Shown here one piece after another: positions 1 through 7,078 of a stretch of 22,488 nt of DNA. The notes under the pieces were generated by a model. That model searched no databases, was not told the DNA's origin, and worked only from the letters and a program-made list of their open reading frames with translations. The translations under genes were made by a program, and so were the position numbers. The stretch is from Flavobacteriales bacterium (GTDB lineage: Bacteria; Bacteroidota; Bacteroidia; Flavobacteriales; BACL11). Within the stretch, counting starts at the first letter, position 1; the number at the start of each line of letters is the position of its first letter. The DNA lies in contig NYTT01000084.1 in assembly GCA_002683775.1 (NCBI GenBank), positions 1-22,488 on the forward strand, in the 5' to 3' direction.

Positions 1-249
1 TGAAGCAACTTTTATAATTAACTGATGGTCAAAATCATCAATAATAAGATTCATTCCGGAAAGTCTAATTACTTCATGAAGCTGATGTCTTCTCTCATTT
101 ATTGTTCCAAATCTTGGCAAAAACATTCTGATATCTTTACCGCTTTCTTGGGTTTTTTGAGGCAAAAAACTTCCCACATCCCCCATAGATGTTTCACCCG
201 TGTAAGGAGTTATTTCCTGTGAAACATATAATACCCTTGGTTTTTTCAT
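1..249 (-). CDS. Glycogen/starch synthase-like glycosyltransferase, N-terminal fragment (runs off left edge)
   Basis: Reading the minus strand from the ATG at 249-247 gives 83 open codons to the window edge. The N-terminus has the GT5 glycogen-synthase layout: a first beta strand (PRVLYVSQEITPYTGE), then a helix, then the strand IRMFLPRFGTINERRHQLH. I recognise the 'INERRHQLHEVIRLSGMN' segment from the Bacteroidetes proteins annotated as glycogen/starch synthase that lie divergent from panC. The classical GlgA substrate loop K-T-G-G-L near residue 15-19 is not there: at that place the protein reads GETSMGDVGS. So this is a divergent branch and true ADP-glucose:glycogen synthase activity is an inference. 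Transcription is away from panC and a good promoter sits at 269-300. The catalytic C-terminal domain is outside the window. Confidence 0.8.
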   Translation of the reverse strand, partial: MKKPRVLYVSQEITPYTGETSMGDVGSFLPQKTQESGKDIRMFLPRFGTINERRHQLHEVIRLSGMNLIIDDFDHQLIIKVAS

Positions 250-268
250 TGATAAGATTTTAGGTATG

Positions 269-300
269 CAAAAATATATAAAAAATTGTGTAACATCAAA
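269..300 (-). promoter_or_regulatory. Bacteroidetes-type promoter for the glycogen-synthase-like gene
   Basis: On the minus strand a -33 TTTG (300-297) is followed after 20 nt by a perfect -7 box TATTTTTG (276-269), matching the known Bacteroidetes consensus TTTG-N17-23-TAnnTTTG. The ATG begins 19 nt after the box. This is one of two promoters in the window with both elements well spaced. Confidence 0.65.
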
Positions 301-349
301 GCTTTTCAGTTAGTTTTGTTGTTAAAATATATCCAAAATATCTATTTAA

Positions 350-1186
350 ATGAAGATTGTCAAAACCACAGCTGAGATTTTATCTTTACTAAATCAATAT
401 AATAAAAAAAAGTCTATTGGATTTGCACCAACAATGGGAGCTCTACATGAAGGACACATCTCTTTAATTGAAAGATCTAAAAAAGATTGTGACATTACTG
501 TCTGTAGTATTTTTGTAAATCCGACTCAATTCAATAGCCAAGAAGACTTTAAAAATTACCCTAAGGAAATAAATGCAGATATCCTTAAGCTACAAAAAGC
601 TAATTGTGATATTGTATTTATTCCTGAAAAAAGTAATCTTTATTCTGAGAACGAAAAAGCTAGAGAATATGACTTTGGAATATTATCTAGTGTAATGGAA
701 GGCAAATATCGCATTGGACACTTTAATGGAATGGCAACAATTGTTGAGAAATTGCTAAATATTATTCAGCCAACCAAAGCATTTTTTGGAGAGAAAGATT
801 TACAGCAATTACAGATTGTCAAAGAACTTGTTAAAAAAGAAAAAATGTCTACTGAAATAATTGGAATATCTACAATTAGAGAACTCAATGGATTAGCAAA
901 AAGCTCAAGGAATAAACTGCTAACAGTAAAACAAAAAATCGAAGCATCATTAATATATAAATGTCTTTGCTATTGCAAAGAGAATAAAAGTCTAGGAATC
1001 ACTAAATTGAAAGATTATATTTCTACTATTTTTAATAAAAACAATTATGTAGCGTTGGAATATGTTGAGTTTGTATCACTTAAAACTTTGCAACCAATCC
1101 AAAGTTGGAATGAAGACAATACTAATGCCATTTGCATAGCCGCATATGTGAATCATGTAAGATTAATTGACAATATAATTTTATAA
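350..1186 (+). CDS. panC: Pantothenate synthetase
   Basis: 278 residues, the usual length. PanC condenses pantoate with beta-alanine using ATP through a pantoyl-adenylate intermediate, the last step of vitamin B5 synthesis, in the cytosol. The nucleotidyltransferase signature is plain: PTMGALHEGH at residues 27-36, with the HxGH pair at H33 and H36; FVNPTQFN for pantoate binding; GEKDLQQLQ (usual GEKDYQQL, Tyr to Leu here); and GLAKSSRN near the KMSKS-equivalent loop. The residue before GLA is Asn where Asp is usual (LNGLAKSSRN). Start at the ATG at 350 agrees with the family N-terminus. The gene is divergent from the glycogen-synthase-like gene; I could not find a clean TAnnTTTG box before it. 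The beta-alanine-making panD is not next to it, as discussed in the findings. Confidence 0.95.
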   Translation: MKIVKTTAEILSLLNQYNKKKSIGFAPTMGALHEGHISLIERSKKDCDITVCSIFVNPTQFNSQEDFKNYPKEINADILKLQKANCDIVFIPEKSNLYSENEKAREYDFGILSSVMEGKYRIGHFNGMATIVEKLLNIIQPTKAFFGEKDLQQLQIVKELVKKEKMSTEIIGISTIRELNGLAKSSRNKLLTVKQKIEASLIYKCLCYCKENKSLGITKLKDYISTIFNKNNYVALEYVEFVSLKTLQPIQSWNEDNTNAICIAAYVNHVRLIDNIIL

Positions 1187-1191
1187 TTTTG
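1184..1191 (+). promoter_or_regulatory. -7 box TAATTTTG overlapping the panC stop codon
   Basis: TAATTTTG fits TAnnTTTG and its first three bases are the panC stop codon. The next gene's ATG lies 4 nt further on. A TTG at 1167-1169 is only 14 nt upstream, short for a -33 element, so this is a partial promoter match. Confidence 0.35.
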
Positions 1192-1195
1192 CAAT

Positions 1196-2224
1196 ATGTT
1201 TAAACAATCAATTTTCAAAATTTTAAAATTTGTTGGGTCTCTTTCTATATCTGCAGTCATTATATATTTTCTTTTTAAAAATCAAGACCCAGTAAAATTG
1301 ATTCAAGAGATACAAATGGTTGATGGGAAATGGGTATTTTTTTCGATGATATTTGGAAGTTGGGCAATAGTAAATAGAGGACTACGATGGGTTGTTCTTA
1401 TTGACGCTTTAGGCTACACATCATCAAAATGGAACTCTGTTTCAGCGGTTGCATTCTCTTACTTTACTAATCTTTTTCTTCCTAGAGCAGGAGAAATATC
1501 AAGATGCACTGCACTTAACCAAGCTGAAAGAATTCCAGTTGACAAACTTTTTGGGACAATTATTATAGAAAGAGTAATTGATTTTATCTTTTTATTTGTC
1601 TTAATATTTCTAACTATGATTTTTAAGTTTAATGAAATATTTAATTTCTACCTAAAGATTTCATCTCAACAAAATGGAAGTTTTAGTTATGTTAACATTA
1701 TACAATTAGTCTCAATCGTTTTAATATTATTACTGATTTTTATTGTTGCTAAAAAGTATCTTCAAAAAACATCTTTTTATGTTAAGATAAAAGAATTTAT
1801 TTTTGGTATTCAAATAGGATTCAAGAGTATTAAAAATATTAAAAACAAATTATCATTCTGGTTTCACACTTTTAGTATCTGGATTATGTATTTTTTAATG
1901 ACATACATTTGCTTTTTTTGTATGGAAGAAACCTCTAATTTAACAGCTGGAGATGGATTGTTCCTACTTGTTTTGGGAGGGATTGGGATGGTTATTCCAA
2001 CTCCTGGTGGCATAGGCTCTTATCATGCAATAATGATGATTGGACTTTCAGTACTTGGTGTAGGAACTATCTATTTAGGTGAAGGGGGTGACCCTTCAAA
2101 TCCAGCACTACTTTTCCCAACAATAGTACATATTGCTCAGACATTAGTAGCACTTATCACAGGCTCAATTGGTTTATTAATTTTATTTTTATCAAAAAAG
2201 AAAACTAATGTCACATCTAACTAA
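1196..2224 (+). CDS. Flippase-like integral membrane protein (lysylphosphatidylglycerol synthase TM / UPF0104 family)
   Basis: 342 residues, about 7-8 hydrophobic segments starting with residues 8-26. Two family marks are visible: TNLFLPRAGEISR (residues about 91-103; the N..LP.RaGE..R pattern) and PTPGGIGSYHA near residue 267, the P.PGG.G motif of the UPF0104/AglD-like group. The domain is the membrane half of MprF and related proteins; stand-alone copies such as this have no aminoacyl-transferase domain, and their substrate is generally unknown, probably a lipid or lipid-linked sugar. The start is the ATG at 1196, 9 nt after panC ends. The 3' end overlaps the next gene by 17 bp, so translation of the two is probably coupled. 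In flavobacterial genomes I know, this family sits between panC/panD and radA, as here. Confidence 0.85.
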   Translation: MFKQSIFKILKFVGSLSISAVIIYFLFKNQDPVKLIQEIQMVDGKWVFFSMIFGSWAIVNRGLRWVVLIDALGYTSSKWNSVSAVAFSYFTNLFLPRAGEISRCTALNQAERIPVDKLFGTIIIERVIDFIFLFVLIFLTMIFKFNEIFNFYLKISSQQNGSFSYVNIIQLVSIVLILLLIFIVAKKYLQKTSFYVKIKEFIFGIQIGFKSIKNIKNKLSFWFHTFSIWIMYFLMTYICFFCMEETSNLTAGDGLFLLVLGGIGMVIPTPGGIGSYHAIMMIGLSVLGVGTIYLGEGGDPSNPALLFPTIVHIAQTLVALITGSIGLLILFLSKKKTNVTSN

Positions 2225-2699
2225 TATAAAAAGTAAGCTGTTCTCTATTGAAGAGTTAAAAGATAAAATAAGTGCTTGGAGAGAAAATGGCGATAAAATT
2301 ATCTTTACTAATGGATGTTTTGATATTGTTCATAAGGGTCATATTGAAGTGTTAGCAAAAACAGCTGATCTAGGCAATAAGTTAGTTATAGGTCTTAATT
2401 CAGATAACTCAATAAAAAAAATTAAAGGCAGTAACCGTCCAATTGTAGATGAAAAAGCTAGAGCTTTTCTACTTGCATCTCTTTGCTTTGTTGATGCTAT
2501 TATTTTGTTTTCTGAAGAAACTCCAATTAATTTAATCAAGATTCTAAAACCTGATGTTTTAGCTAAAGGGGGAGACTACAAAATTGAAACTATCATTGGT
2601 CATAAAGAAGTTCAAAATTATAATGGCGAAGTAACACTTGTACCATTTATCGATGGTTACTCTACAACAAGTATTATAGAAAAAATCAAGTCAATCTAA
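2208..2699 (+). CDS. RfaE2-type nucleotidyltransferase (D-glycero-beta-D-manno-heptose 1-phosphate adenylyltransferase-like)
   Basis: 163 residues, a single cytidylyltransferase-like Rossmann domain. The signature FTNGCFDIVHKGH is at residues 33-45, with the HxGH pair at H42 and H45; further family marks are GLNSDNSIKKIKG, the R-P-I...E-R/KA stretch, KPDVLAKGGDY and the C-terminal G-Y-S-T-T-S-I-I-E-K-I. This matches the C-terminal half of HldE (RfaE domain II), which makes ADP-heptose for LPS. No sugar-kinase half is fused or adjacent, the normal split state in Bacteroidetes, where the real sugar may be something other than heptose. It starts inside the preceding membrane-protein gene and its TAA shares one base with the radA ATG (TAATG), so the three genes are one unit. 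Confidence 0.88.
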   Translation: MSHLTNIKSKLFSIEELKDKISAWRENGDKIIFTNGCFDIVHKGHIEVLAKTADLGNKLVIGLNSDNSIKKIKGSNRPIVDEKARAFLLASLCFVDAIILFSEETPINLIKILKPDVLAKGGDYKIETIIGHKEVQNYNGEVTLVPFIDGYSTTSIIEKIKSI

Positions 2700-4057
2700 T
2701 GGCAAAAAAGAAAATTCAATCTGCATTTTTTTGTCAAAGTTGCGGTAAACAATCTCCGAAATGGCTTGGAAAATGTCCACAATGTAATGAATGGAATACT
2801 TTTGTTGAGGAAATAACTACAAAAGAGAATGACACTAAAGGTAGTTTTAAAAGTAATAAAATATATAAACCAACACTAGTAAGTAATATTGATTATACGA
2901 ATGAAAAGCGAATCGTAACAAATGACAATGAACTTAATAGAGTCCTTGGTGGCGGTATAGTTCCTGGATCACTCATTCTCTTAGGGGGTGACCCTGGAAT
3001 TGGAAAGTCAACCTTATTATTGCAATTTGCACTTAGTTCAAAAAGCAAAAAAATATTATATGTTTCTGGAGAAGAAAGTGAAAAGCAAATTAAAATGCGA
3101 GCAGAACGTATTAACAGAAACTCTGAACATTGCTATATTCTAACTGAAACATCAACTCAAAATATTTTTCAACAAATAGAACAATTACAGCCTGATATTT
3201 TAGTAGTTGACTCAATACAAACATTACATACCGCTCATATCGAATCATCTCCTGGAAGTGTTTCTCAAATAAGAGAATGTACTGCTGAGCTTATTAAATA
3301 CGCAAAAGAAACGAGTACTGCTGTGTTCTTAATTGGCCATATTAATAAAGATGGAGCAATAGCAGGCCCAAAAATATTAGAACATATGGTTGATACTGTA
3401 CTTCAGTTTGAGGGAGACAGAAACCATGTGTATAGAATTCTTAGAACAATAAAAAATCGATTTGGATCAGCATCTGAACTAGGTGTTTACGAAATGAATC
3501 AAGAAGGATTAAGAGAAGTAAGCAATCCCTCAGAAATTTTGATTTCAGAAAGAGATGAAGCAACAAGTGGTGTAGGAATTGCAGCTACTATTGAGGGGGC
3601 AAGACCACTTTTGGTGGAGATTCAATCACTAGTAAGTTCTGCTGTATATGGGACTCCCCAACGATCTGCAACAGGGTATGATACCAAACGAATGAATATG
3701 CTTCTTGCAGTTCTTGAAAAAAGATGTGGATTCAGATTAGGCGCAAAAGATGTATTTTTAAACATCACAGGAGGAATTAAAATTGATGATACTGCAATCG
3801 ACTTAGCTGTAGTATGCTCTATTTTATCATCAGATCACGATATAGCTTTAAACACTTTAACATGCTTTGCAGGAGAAATTGGTCTCTCCGGAGAAATAAG
3901 AGCTGTAAATAGAATTGAAAGCAGAATTGCTGAAGCGGAAAAACTTGGATACAATAAAATTATTATTTCTAAATACAATAAATTTAATCCAAAGGCTTTC
4001 AACATTGAAATAATCCAATGCGGTAAAATTGAACAAGTTTTTAAGCTATTGTTTTAA
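2699..4057 (+). CDS. radA: DNA repair protein RadA (Sms)
   Basis: 452 residues, full family length. RadA is a RecA-like ATPase/branch-migration factor acting in recombinational repair. Seen in order: a C4 zinc finger (C12, C15, C26, C29); Walker A GDPGIGKST at residues 97-105; Walker B ILVVDS near residue 175; the RadA-specific KNRFG motif at 252-256; and a C-terminal Lon-protease-like domain from about residue 285, which in this family lacks the protease active site. The ATG overlaps the preceding TAA by one base, so it is the last gene of the panC-side unit. It converges with the 37-residue minus-strand ORF with a 13-nt gap; an AT-only inverted repeat (4052-4058 with 4070-4076) covers both stop codons but has no T tract. 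Confidence 0.96.
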   Translation: MAKKKIQSAFFCQSCGKQSPKWLGKCPQCNEWNTFVEEITTKENDTKGSFKSNKIYKPTLVSNIDYTNEKRIVTNDNELNRVLGGGIVPGSLILLGGDPGIGKSTLLLQFALSSKSKKILYVSGEESEKQIKMRAERINRNSEHCYILTETSTQNIFQQIEQLQPDILVVDSIQTLHTAHIESSPGSVSQIRECTAELIKYAKETSTAVFLIGHINKDGAIAGPKILEHMVDTVLQFEGDRNHVYRILRTIKNRFGSASELGVYEMNQEGLREVSNPSEILISERDEATSGVGIAATIEGARPLLVEIQSLVSSAVYGTPQRSATGYDTKRMNMLLAVLEKRCGFRLGAKDVFLNITGGIKIDDTAIDLAVVCSILSSDHDIALNTLTCFAGEIGLSGEIRAVNRIESRIAEAEKLGYNKIIISKYNKFNPKAFNIEIIQCGKIEQVFKLLF

Positions 4058-4070
4058 TCTATTAATAAAA

Positions 4071-4184
4071 TTAAAAAGCTCGAATAGAGAAAGTTGGACC
4101 AGCATTAAATACTAATGATGGTGTTGCCATTTGCCCAAACCCAATAATGTGCAAGACCAGTAATATAAGTAGAAGTTTTTGCAT
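4071..4184 (-). CDS. 37-residue micro-ORF with a signal-peptide-like N-terminus, downstream of bcp
   Basis: The minus strand has an ATG (4184-4182), 37 codons and a TAA (4073-4071). The product opens MQKLLLILLVLHIIGFGQ, a textbook Bacteroidetes signal peptide with a likely cut near GFGQ. What remains is about 19 residues, mostly hydrophobic and small, with a central VFNAGPTF and a C-terminal phenylalanine. I recognise no family. It begins 12 nt after the bcp stop on the same strand, so it should be on the bcp transcript. Two readings fit: a real exported micropeptide, or the residue of an outer-membrane protein that lost its middle (signal peptide at one end, beta-strand-like terminal F at the other). 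Too short for size-filtered gene callers. Confidence 0.45.
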   Translation of the reverse strand: MQKLLLILLVLHIIGFGQMATPSLVFNAGPTFSIRAF

Positions 4185-4196
4185 TAAAACTAATTA

Positions 4197-4646
4197 TTAA
4201 AGAATTTGATTTGTATGATCTTTAGTTTTAACTTTTTCAATAATATCTTCAATCATTCCATTTTCATTAATGATAAAAGTTGTTCGATTGATACCTATAT
4301 ATTCTTTCCCCATAAATTTTTTAAGACCCCAAACTCCGTAATCCTCAACTACTTTTTTATCTTCATCTGAAATCAGTGGAAAAGGCAATTCATATTTCTC
4401 TATAAATTTAACATGCCTAGAAGGACTGTCCACAGAACAACCAAGTACTACATAGCCATTATCTAAAAGTGATTGATAATTATCTCTAAGATTACACGAT
4501 TGGGCAGTACATCCTGGTGTCATATCCTTTGGATAAAAATAAAGAACTACTTTCTTTCCTTTATACTGTTCTAAAGTAATTCTATCATTATTTTGATCTA
4601 CTGAATTAATTTCAGGAGCTGTATCTCCAATTTGTAAGTTTTTCAT
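4197..4646 (-). CDS. bcp: Thioredoxin-dependent thiol peroxidase (peroxiredoxin Q / Bcp)
   Basis: 149 residues, normal for the family. It reduces hydrogen peroxide and organic peroxides using thioredoxin, in the cytosol. The peroxidatic cysteine C46 sits in TPGCTAQSC and the resolving cysteine C51 follows five residues later, the atypical 2-Cys arrangement of PrxQ. Other family marks are the YFYPKDMTPGC lead-in, the GVWGLKKFMGKEY stretch and NRTTFIINENG near the C-terminus. ATG at 4646-4644. Only 10 nt separate it from hpd upstream, and 12 nt from the micro-ORF downstream, so it is probably transcribed with the tyrosine-degradation genes. That gives peroxide defence in the same unit as two O2-consuming dioxygenases. 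Confidence 0.94.
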   Translation of the reverse strand: MKNLQIGDTAPEINSVDQNNDRITLEQYKGKKVVLYFYPKDMTPGCTAQSCNLRDNYQSLLDNGYVVLGCSVDSPSRHVKFIEKYELPFPLISDEDKKVVEDYGVWGLKKFMGKEYIGINRTTFIINENGMIEDIIEKVKTKDHTNQIL

Positions 4647-4656
4647 TTTTATAATT

Positions 4657-5814
4657 TTATAGTGTACCTCGCTTTTCTTGTTCTCTTTCTATGGATTCAA
4701 ATAAAGCTTTGAAATTACCTGCTCCAAAACCTCTAGCTCCTACCCTTTGAATAATTTCAAAAAACAATGTTGGTCTATCTTCAACTGGCTTTGTAAATAT
4801 CTGTAACAAATATCCTTCCTCATCCGCATCTATCATAATACCAAGACCTTTTAATGTATCAATATCTTCTTTAAGTTTGTGGTTATGTGTTTCTAGCCTA
4901 AATGGCACTGCCTTGTAATATTCATCCGGAGGTGTAGATAAGAATTCAATCCCTCTTGACCTGAGTTTACTGACTGTAGATATAATATCATCAGTAGCAA
5001 CAGCAATGTGCTGAACTCCAGCTCCCTCATAAAAATCAAGGTATTCCTCAATTTGTGATTTTTTCTTGCCTTCAGCTGGTTCATTAATTGGGAACTTTAT
5101 ACGGCCATTACCATTACTCATTACTTTACTCATTAAAGCGGAGTATTCAGTGTTAATCTGCTTATCATCAAAAGACAAGAAATTTACAAACCCCATAACT
5201 TCTTCATAGAAATTTACCCAAGTATTCATTTCATTCCAACCTACATTTCCAACCATATGATCGATAAATTTCAGTCCTGTAGGCTCTGGATTATATTCAG
5301 ATTCCCATTTTTGATACCCAGGTAAAAAAGTTCCTTTATAATTTTTACGCTCTATAAATAAATGAACTGTCTCACCGTATGTATATATACCAGAGCGAAC
5401 AACTTCACCGTATTCATCTTTTTCTGTTGTTGGATTCATGAAAGATTTTGCGCCTCTTGAAGTTGTTTCCTTCCATGACTTTGTTGCATCATCTACCCAT
5501 AGTGCGATTATTTTAACTCCATCACCATGCTTTACTATGTGATCATTAATTGGAGATTTTGAATTTAATGGAGTCGTTAAAACAATCTTAATTTTATCTT
5601 GTTTAACTACGTATGACGCATATTCTTTGTTATCTGTTTCAAGTCCTTTATAAGCATAAGATTGGAATCCAAATGCTGATTTGTAAAAGTGAGCCGCTTG
5701 CTTCGCATTACCAACATAAAATTCAATATAATCAGTTCCTAATAATGGAAGAAAATCTTTGGCATCTTTAAATATTTTCTCTAACCCATATTCAACATTT
5801 TCAATATCACTCAT
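4657..5814 (-). CDS. hpd: 4-hydroxyphenylpyruvate dioxygenase
   Basis: 385 residues. It converts 4-hydroxyphenylpyruvate and O2 to homogentisate and CO2, the second step of tyrosine breakdown. Two VOC (glyoxalase-fold) domains are visible: residues about 22-155 (degenerate) and 180-355 (catalytic). The Fe(II) 2-His-1-Glu ligands are H186 in FIDHMVGNV, H269 in GVQHIAVATDD and E353 in FFEIIQR. The C-terminal helix RGFGAGNFKALFESIE that closes the active site is complete. Start at the ATG at 5814, 18 nt after hmgA ends; gene order hmgA-hpd-bcp on one strand indicates an operon driven from the hmgA promoter. Confidence 0.95.
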   Translation of the reverse strand: MSDIENVEYGLEKIFKDAKDFLPLLGTDYIEFYVGNAKQAAHFYKSAFGFQSYAYKGLETDNKEYASYVVKQDKIKIVLTTPLNSKSPINDHIVKHGDGVKIIALWVDDATKSWKETTSRGAKSFMNPTTEKDEYGEVVRSGIYTYGETVHLFIERKNYKGTFLPGYQKWESEYNPEPTGLKFIDHMVGNVGWNEMNTWVNFYEEVMGFVNFLSFDDKQINTEYSALMSKVMSNGNGRIKFPINEPAEGKKKSQIEEYLDFYEGAGVQHIAVATDDIISTVSKLRSRGIEFLSTPPDEYYKAVPFRLETHNHKLKEDIDTLKGLGIMIDADEEGYLLQIFTKPVEDRPTLFFEIIQRVGARGFGAGNFKALFESIEREQEKRGTL

Positions 5815-5832
5815 AATATTTTTTTAATCAAT

Positions 5833-6987
5833 TTATAACCAAGACTCAAAGTACTTACCATCAGATAATGCTATGGCAGATTTTGTTAATTTTAAAGGGG
5901 CAAACGTATCAACCATAACAGCTAGTTCATCAGTTTTAGTTTGTCCAACACTTCTTTCCATTGCCCCAGGATGAGGCCCATGAGGTATTCCTGCAGGATG
6001 CAAAGAAATATAACCCTGTTCAACATGATTTCTACTCATAAAATCACCTTCAACATAGTAAAGCACCTCGTCTGAATCAATATTTGAATGATTATATGGT
6101 GCAGGAATTGCCTGGGGGTGATAATCATAGAGTCGAGGGCAAAAAGAACAAATAACGAATCTACTTGTTTCAAATGTTTGATGAACAGGAGGAGGTTGGT
6201 GAACTCTTCCTGTTATTGGTTCAAAATCATGTATTGAAAATGCATAAGGGAAGTTATATCCGTCCCATCCAACTACATCAAATGGGTGAGATGCATAAGT
6301 ATACTCATGAATCATTTGCTCTTTCTTTGTTTTAATAATAAAATCTCCATTCTCATTGTGAGTCTCAAGCTCTTGCGGTAATCTAAGATCTCTCTCGCAA
6401 AAAGGAGAGTGTTCCATTAACTGACCAAAATGATTTCTGTATCTTTTTGGAGTATAAACTGGAGTGTATGATTCGACAATAAACAATCTATTATCTGAAT
6501 TGTTAAATTTCATTGTATAAATCATTCCTCTGGGGATTACAAGATAATCACCCTCTTTAAATTTTATGTTGCCAACAAAAGTTCTTAGGGTTCCACTTCC
6601 TTTGTGTACAAAGATTACTTCATCACCATCTGTGTTTTTATAGAAATAACTCTCCTCTAAATTTGTGGGAGCCGATAGTAAAATATTTAAATCATTATTA
6701 ATTAAAATAGAAATTCTACTTTCAAGATGATCTGCTAACTTTGGAGTTTCAAAACCTTTTAATAGATAAGATTTCATGTTCTTATCTACTGCTATCTCAG
6801 GTGCAACTGAATATGGATTTTTAATTGATTTAACTTGAGTAGGTCTTTGTTCATGATAAAGTAATGATGACATACCGTCAAAACCTACAGTTCCAAATAA
6901 TTCCTCATGATATAAACTACCATCATCTTTTTTAAAAGTTGTATGCCTTTTATGTGGCATTTTTCCTAGCTTATGGTATATTGGCAT
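5833..6987 (-). CDS. hmgA: Homogentisate 1,2-dioxygenase
   Basis: 384 residues from the chosen start. It opens the aromatic ring of homogentisate with O2 to give maleylacetoacetate. The double cupin ends in the expected metal region: H300 in APYNHSN, E307 in DSDEVLYYVEG and H336 in PAGIPHGPHPG, which I equate with human HGD H335, E341 and H371 (the His-Glu spacing is one longer here). Other family marks are VGWDGYNFPYAFSIHDFEP and RVHQPPPVHQTFE. The frame is open 20 codons further upstream to 7047, but a perfect -7 box lies at 7004-7011 inside that extension, and the residues MPIYHKLGKMPHKRHT are the family-like N-terminus, so I use the ATG at 6987. First gene of the hmgA-hpd-bcp unit. Confidence 0.94.
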   Translation of the reverse strand: MPIYHKLGKMPHKRHTTFKKDDGSLYHEELFGTVGFDGMSSLLYHEQRPTQVKSIKNPYSVAPEIAVDKNMKSYLLKGFETPKLADHLESRISILINNDLNILLSAPTNLEESYFYKNTDGDEVIFVHKGSGTLRTFVGNIKFKEGDYLVIPRGMIYTMKFNNSDNRLFIVESYTPVYTPKRYRNHFGQLMEHSPFCERDLRLPQELETHNENGDFIIKTKKEQMIHEYTYASHPFDVVGWDGYNFPYAFSIHDFEPITGRVHQPPPVHQTFETSRFVICSFCPRLYDYHPQAIPAPYNHSNIDSDEVLYYVEGDFMSRNHVEQGYISLHPAGIPHGPHPGAMERSVGQTKTDELAVMVDTFAPLKLTKSAIALSDGKYFESWL

Positions 6988-7003
6988 ATGATGTTTCTTT
7001 TTG

Positions 7004-7011
7004 CAAATATA
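7004..7011 (-). promoter_or_regulatory. -7 box for hmgA
   Basis: Minus-strand TATATTTG (7011-7004) fits TAnnTTTG exactly, 16 nt before the hmgA ATG. I see no convincing TTG at the -33 distance. It decides against the longer hmgA start at 7047. Confidence 0.5.
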
Positions 7012-7064
7012 TATTTTAATATAGAAAGTATAAGTATCTGTATTCACACTAAAATATAAATTGA

Positions 7065-7072
7065 TATTTTTG
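7065..7072 (+). promoter_or_regulatory. -7 box for the fumarylacetoacetase-family gene
   Basis: TATTTTTG fits TAnnTTTG and ends 6 nt before the ATG at 7079. No clear -33 TTG. The hmgA and FAH -7 boxes are 53 nt apart on opposite strands, so the tyrosine locus is driven from a shared divergent region of under 100 bp. Confidence 0.5.
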
Positions 7073-7078
7073 CAAACA

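Noticed and set aside
25..222. 65-codon plus-strand ORF at the left edge
   Set aside because: It is the antisense shadow of the glycogen-synthase-like gene, which has clear family similarity on the minus strand.
4052..4076. Inverted repeat TTTTAAT/ATTAAAA between radA and the micro-ORF as a bidirectional terminator
   Set aside because: Stem is AT-only with an 11-nt loop and no T tract follows on either strand; likely chance in AT-rich DNA.
6988..7047. 20-codon upstream extension of hmgA
   Set aside because: It contains the hmgA -7 box and residues unlike the family N-terminus; the ATG at 6987 fits.
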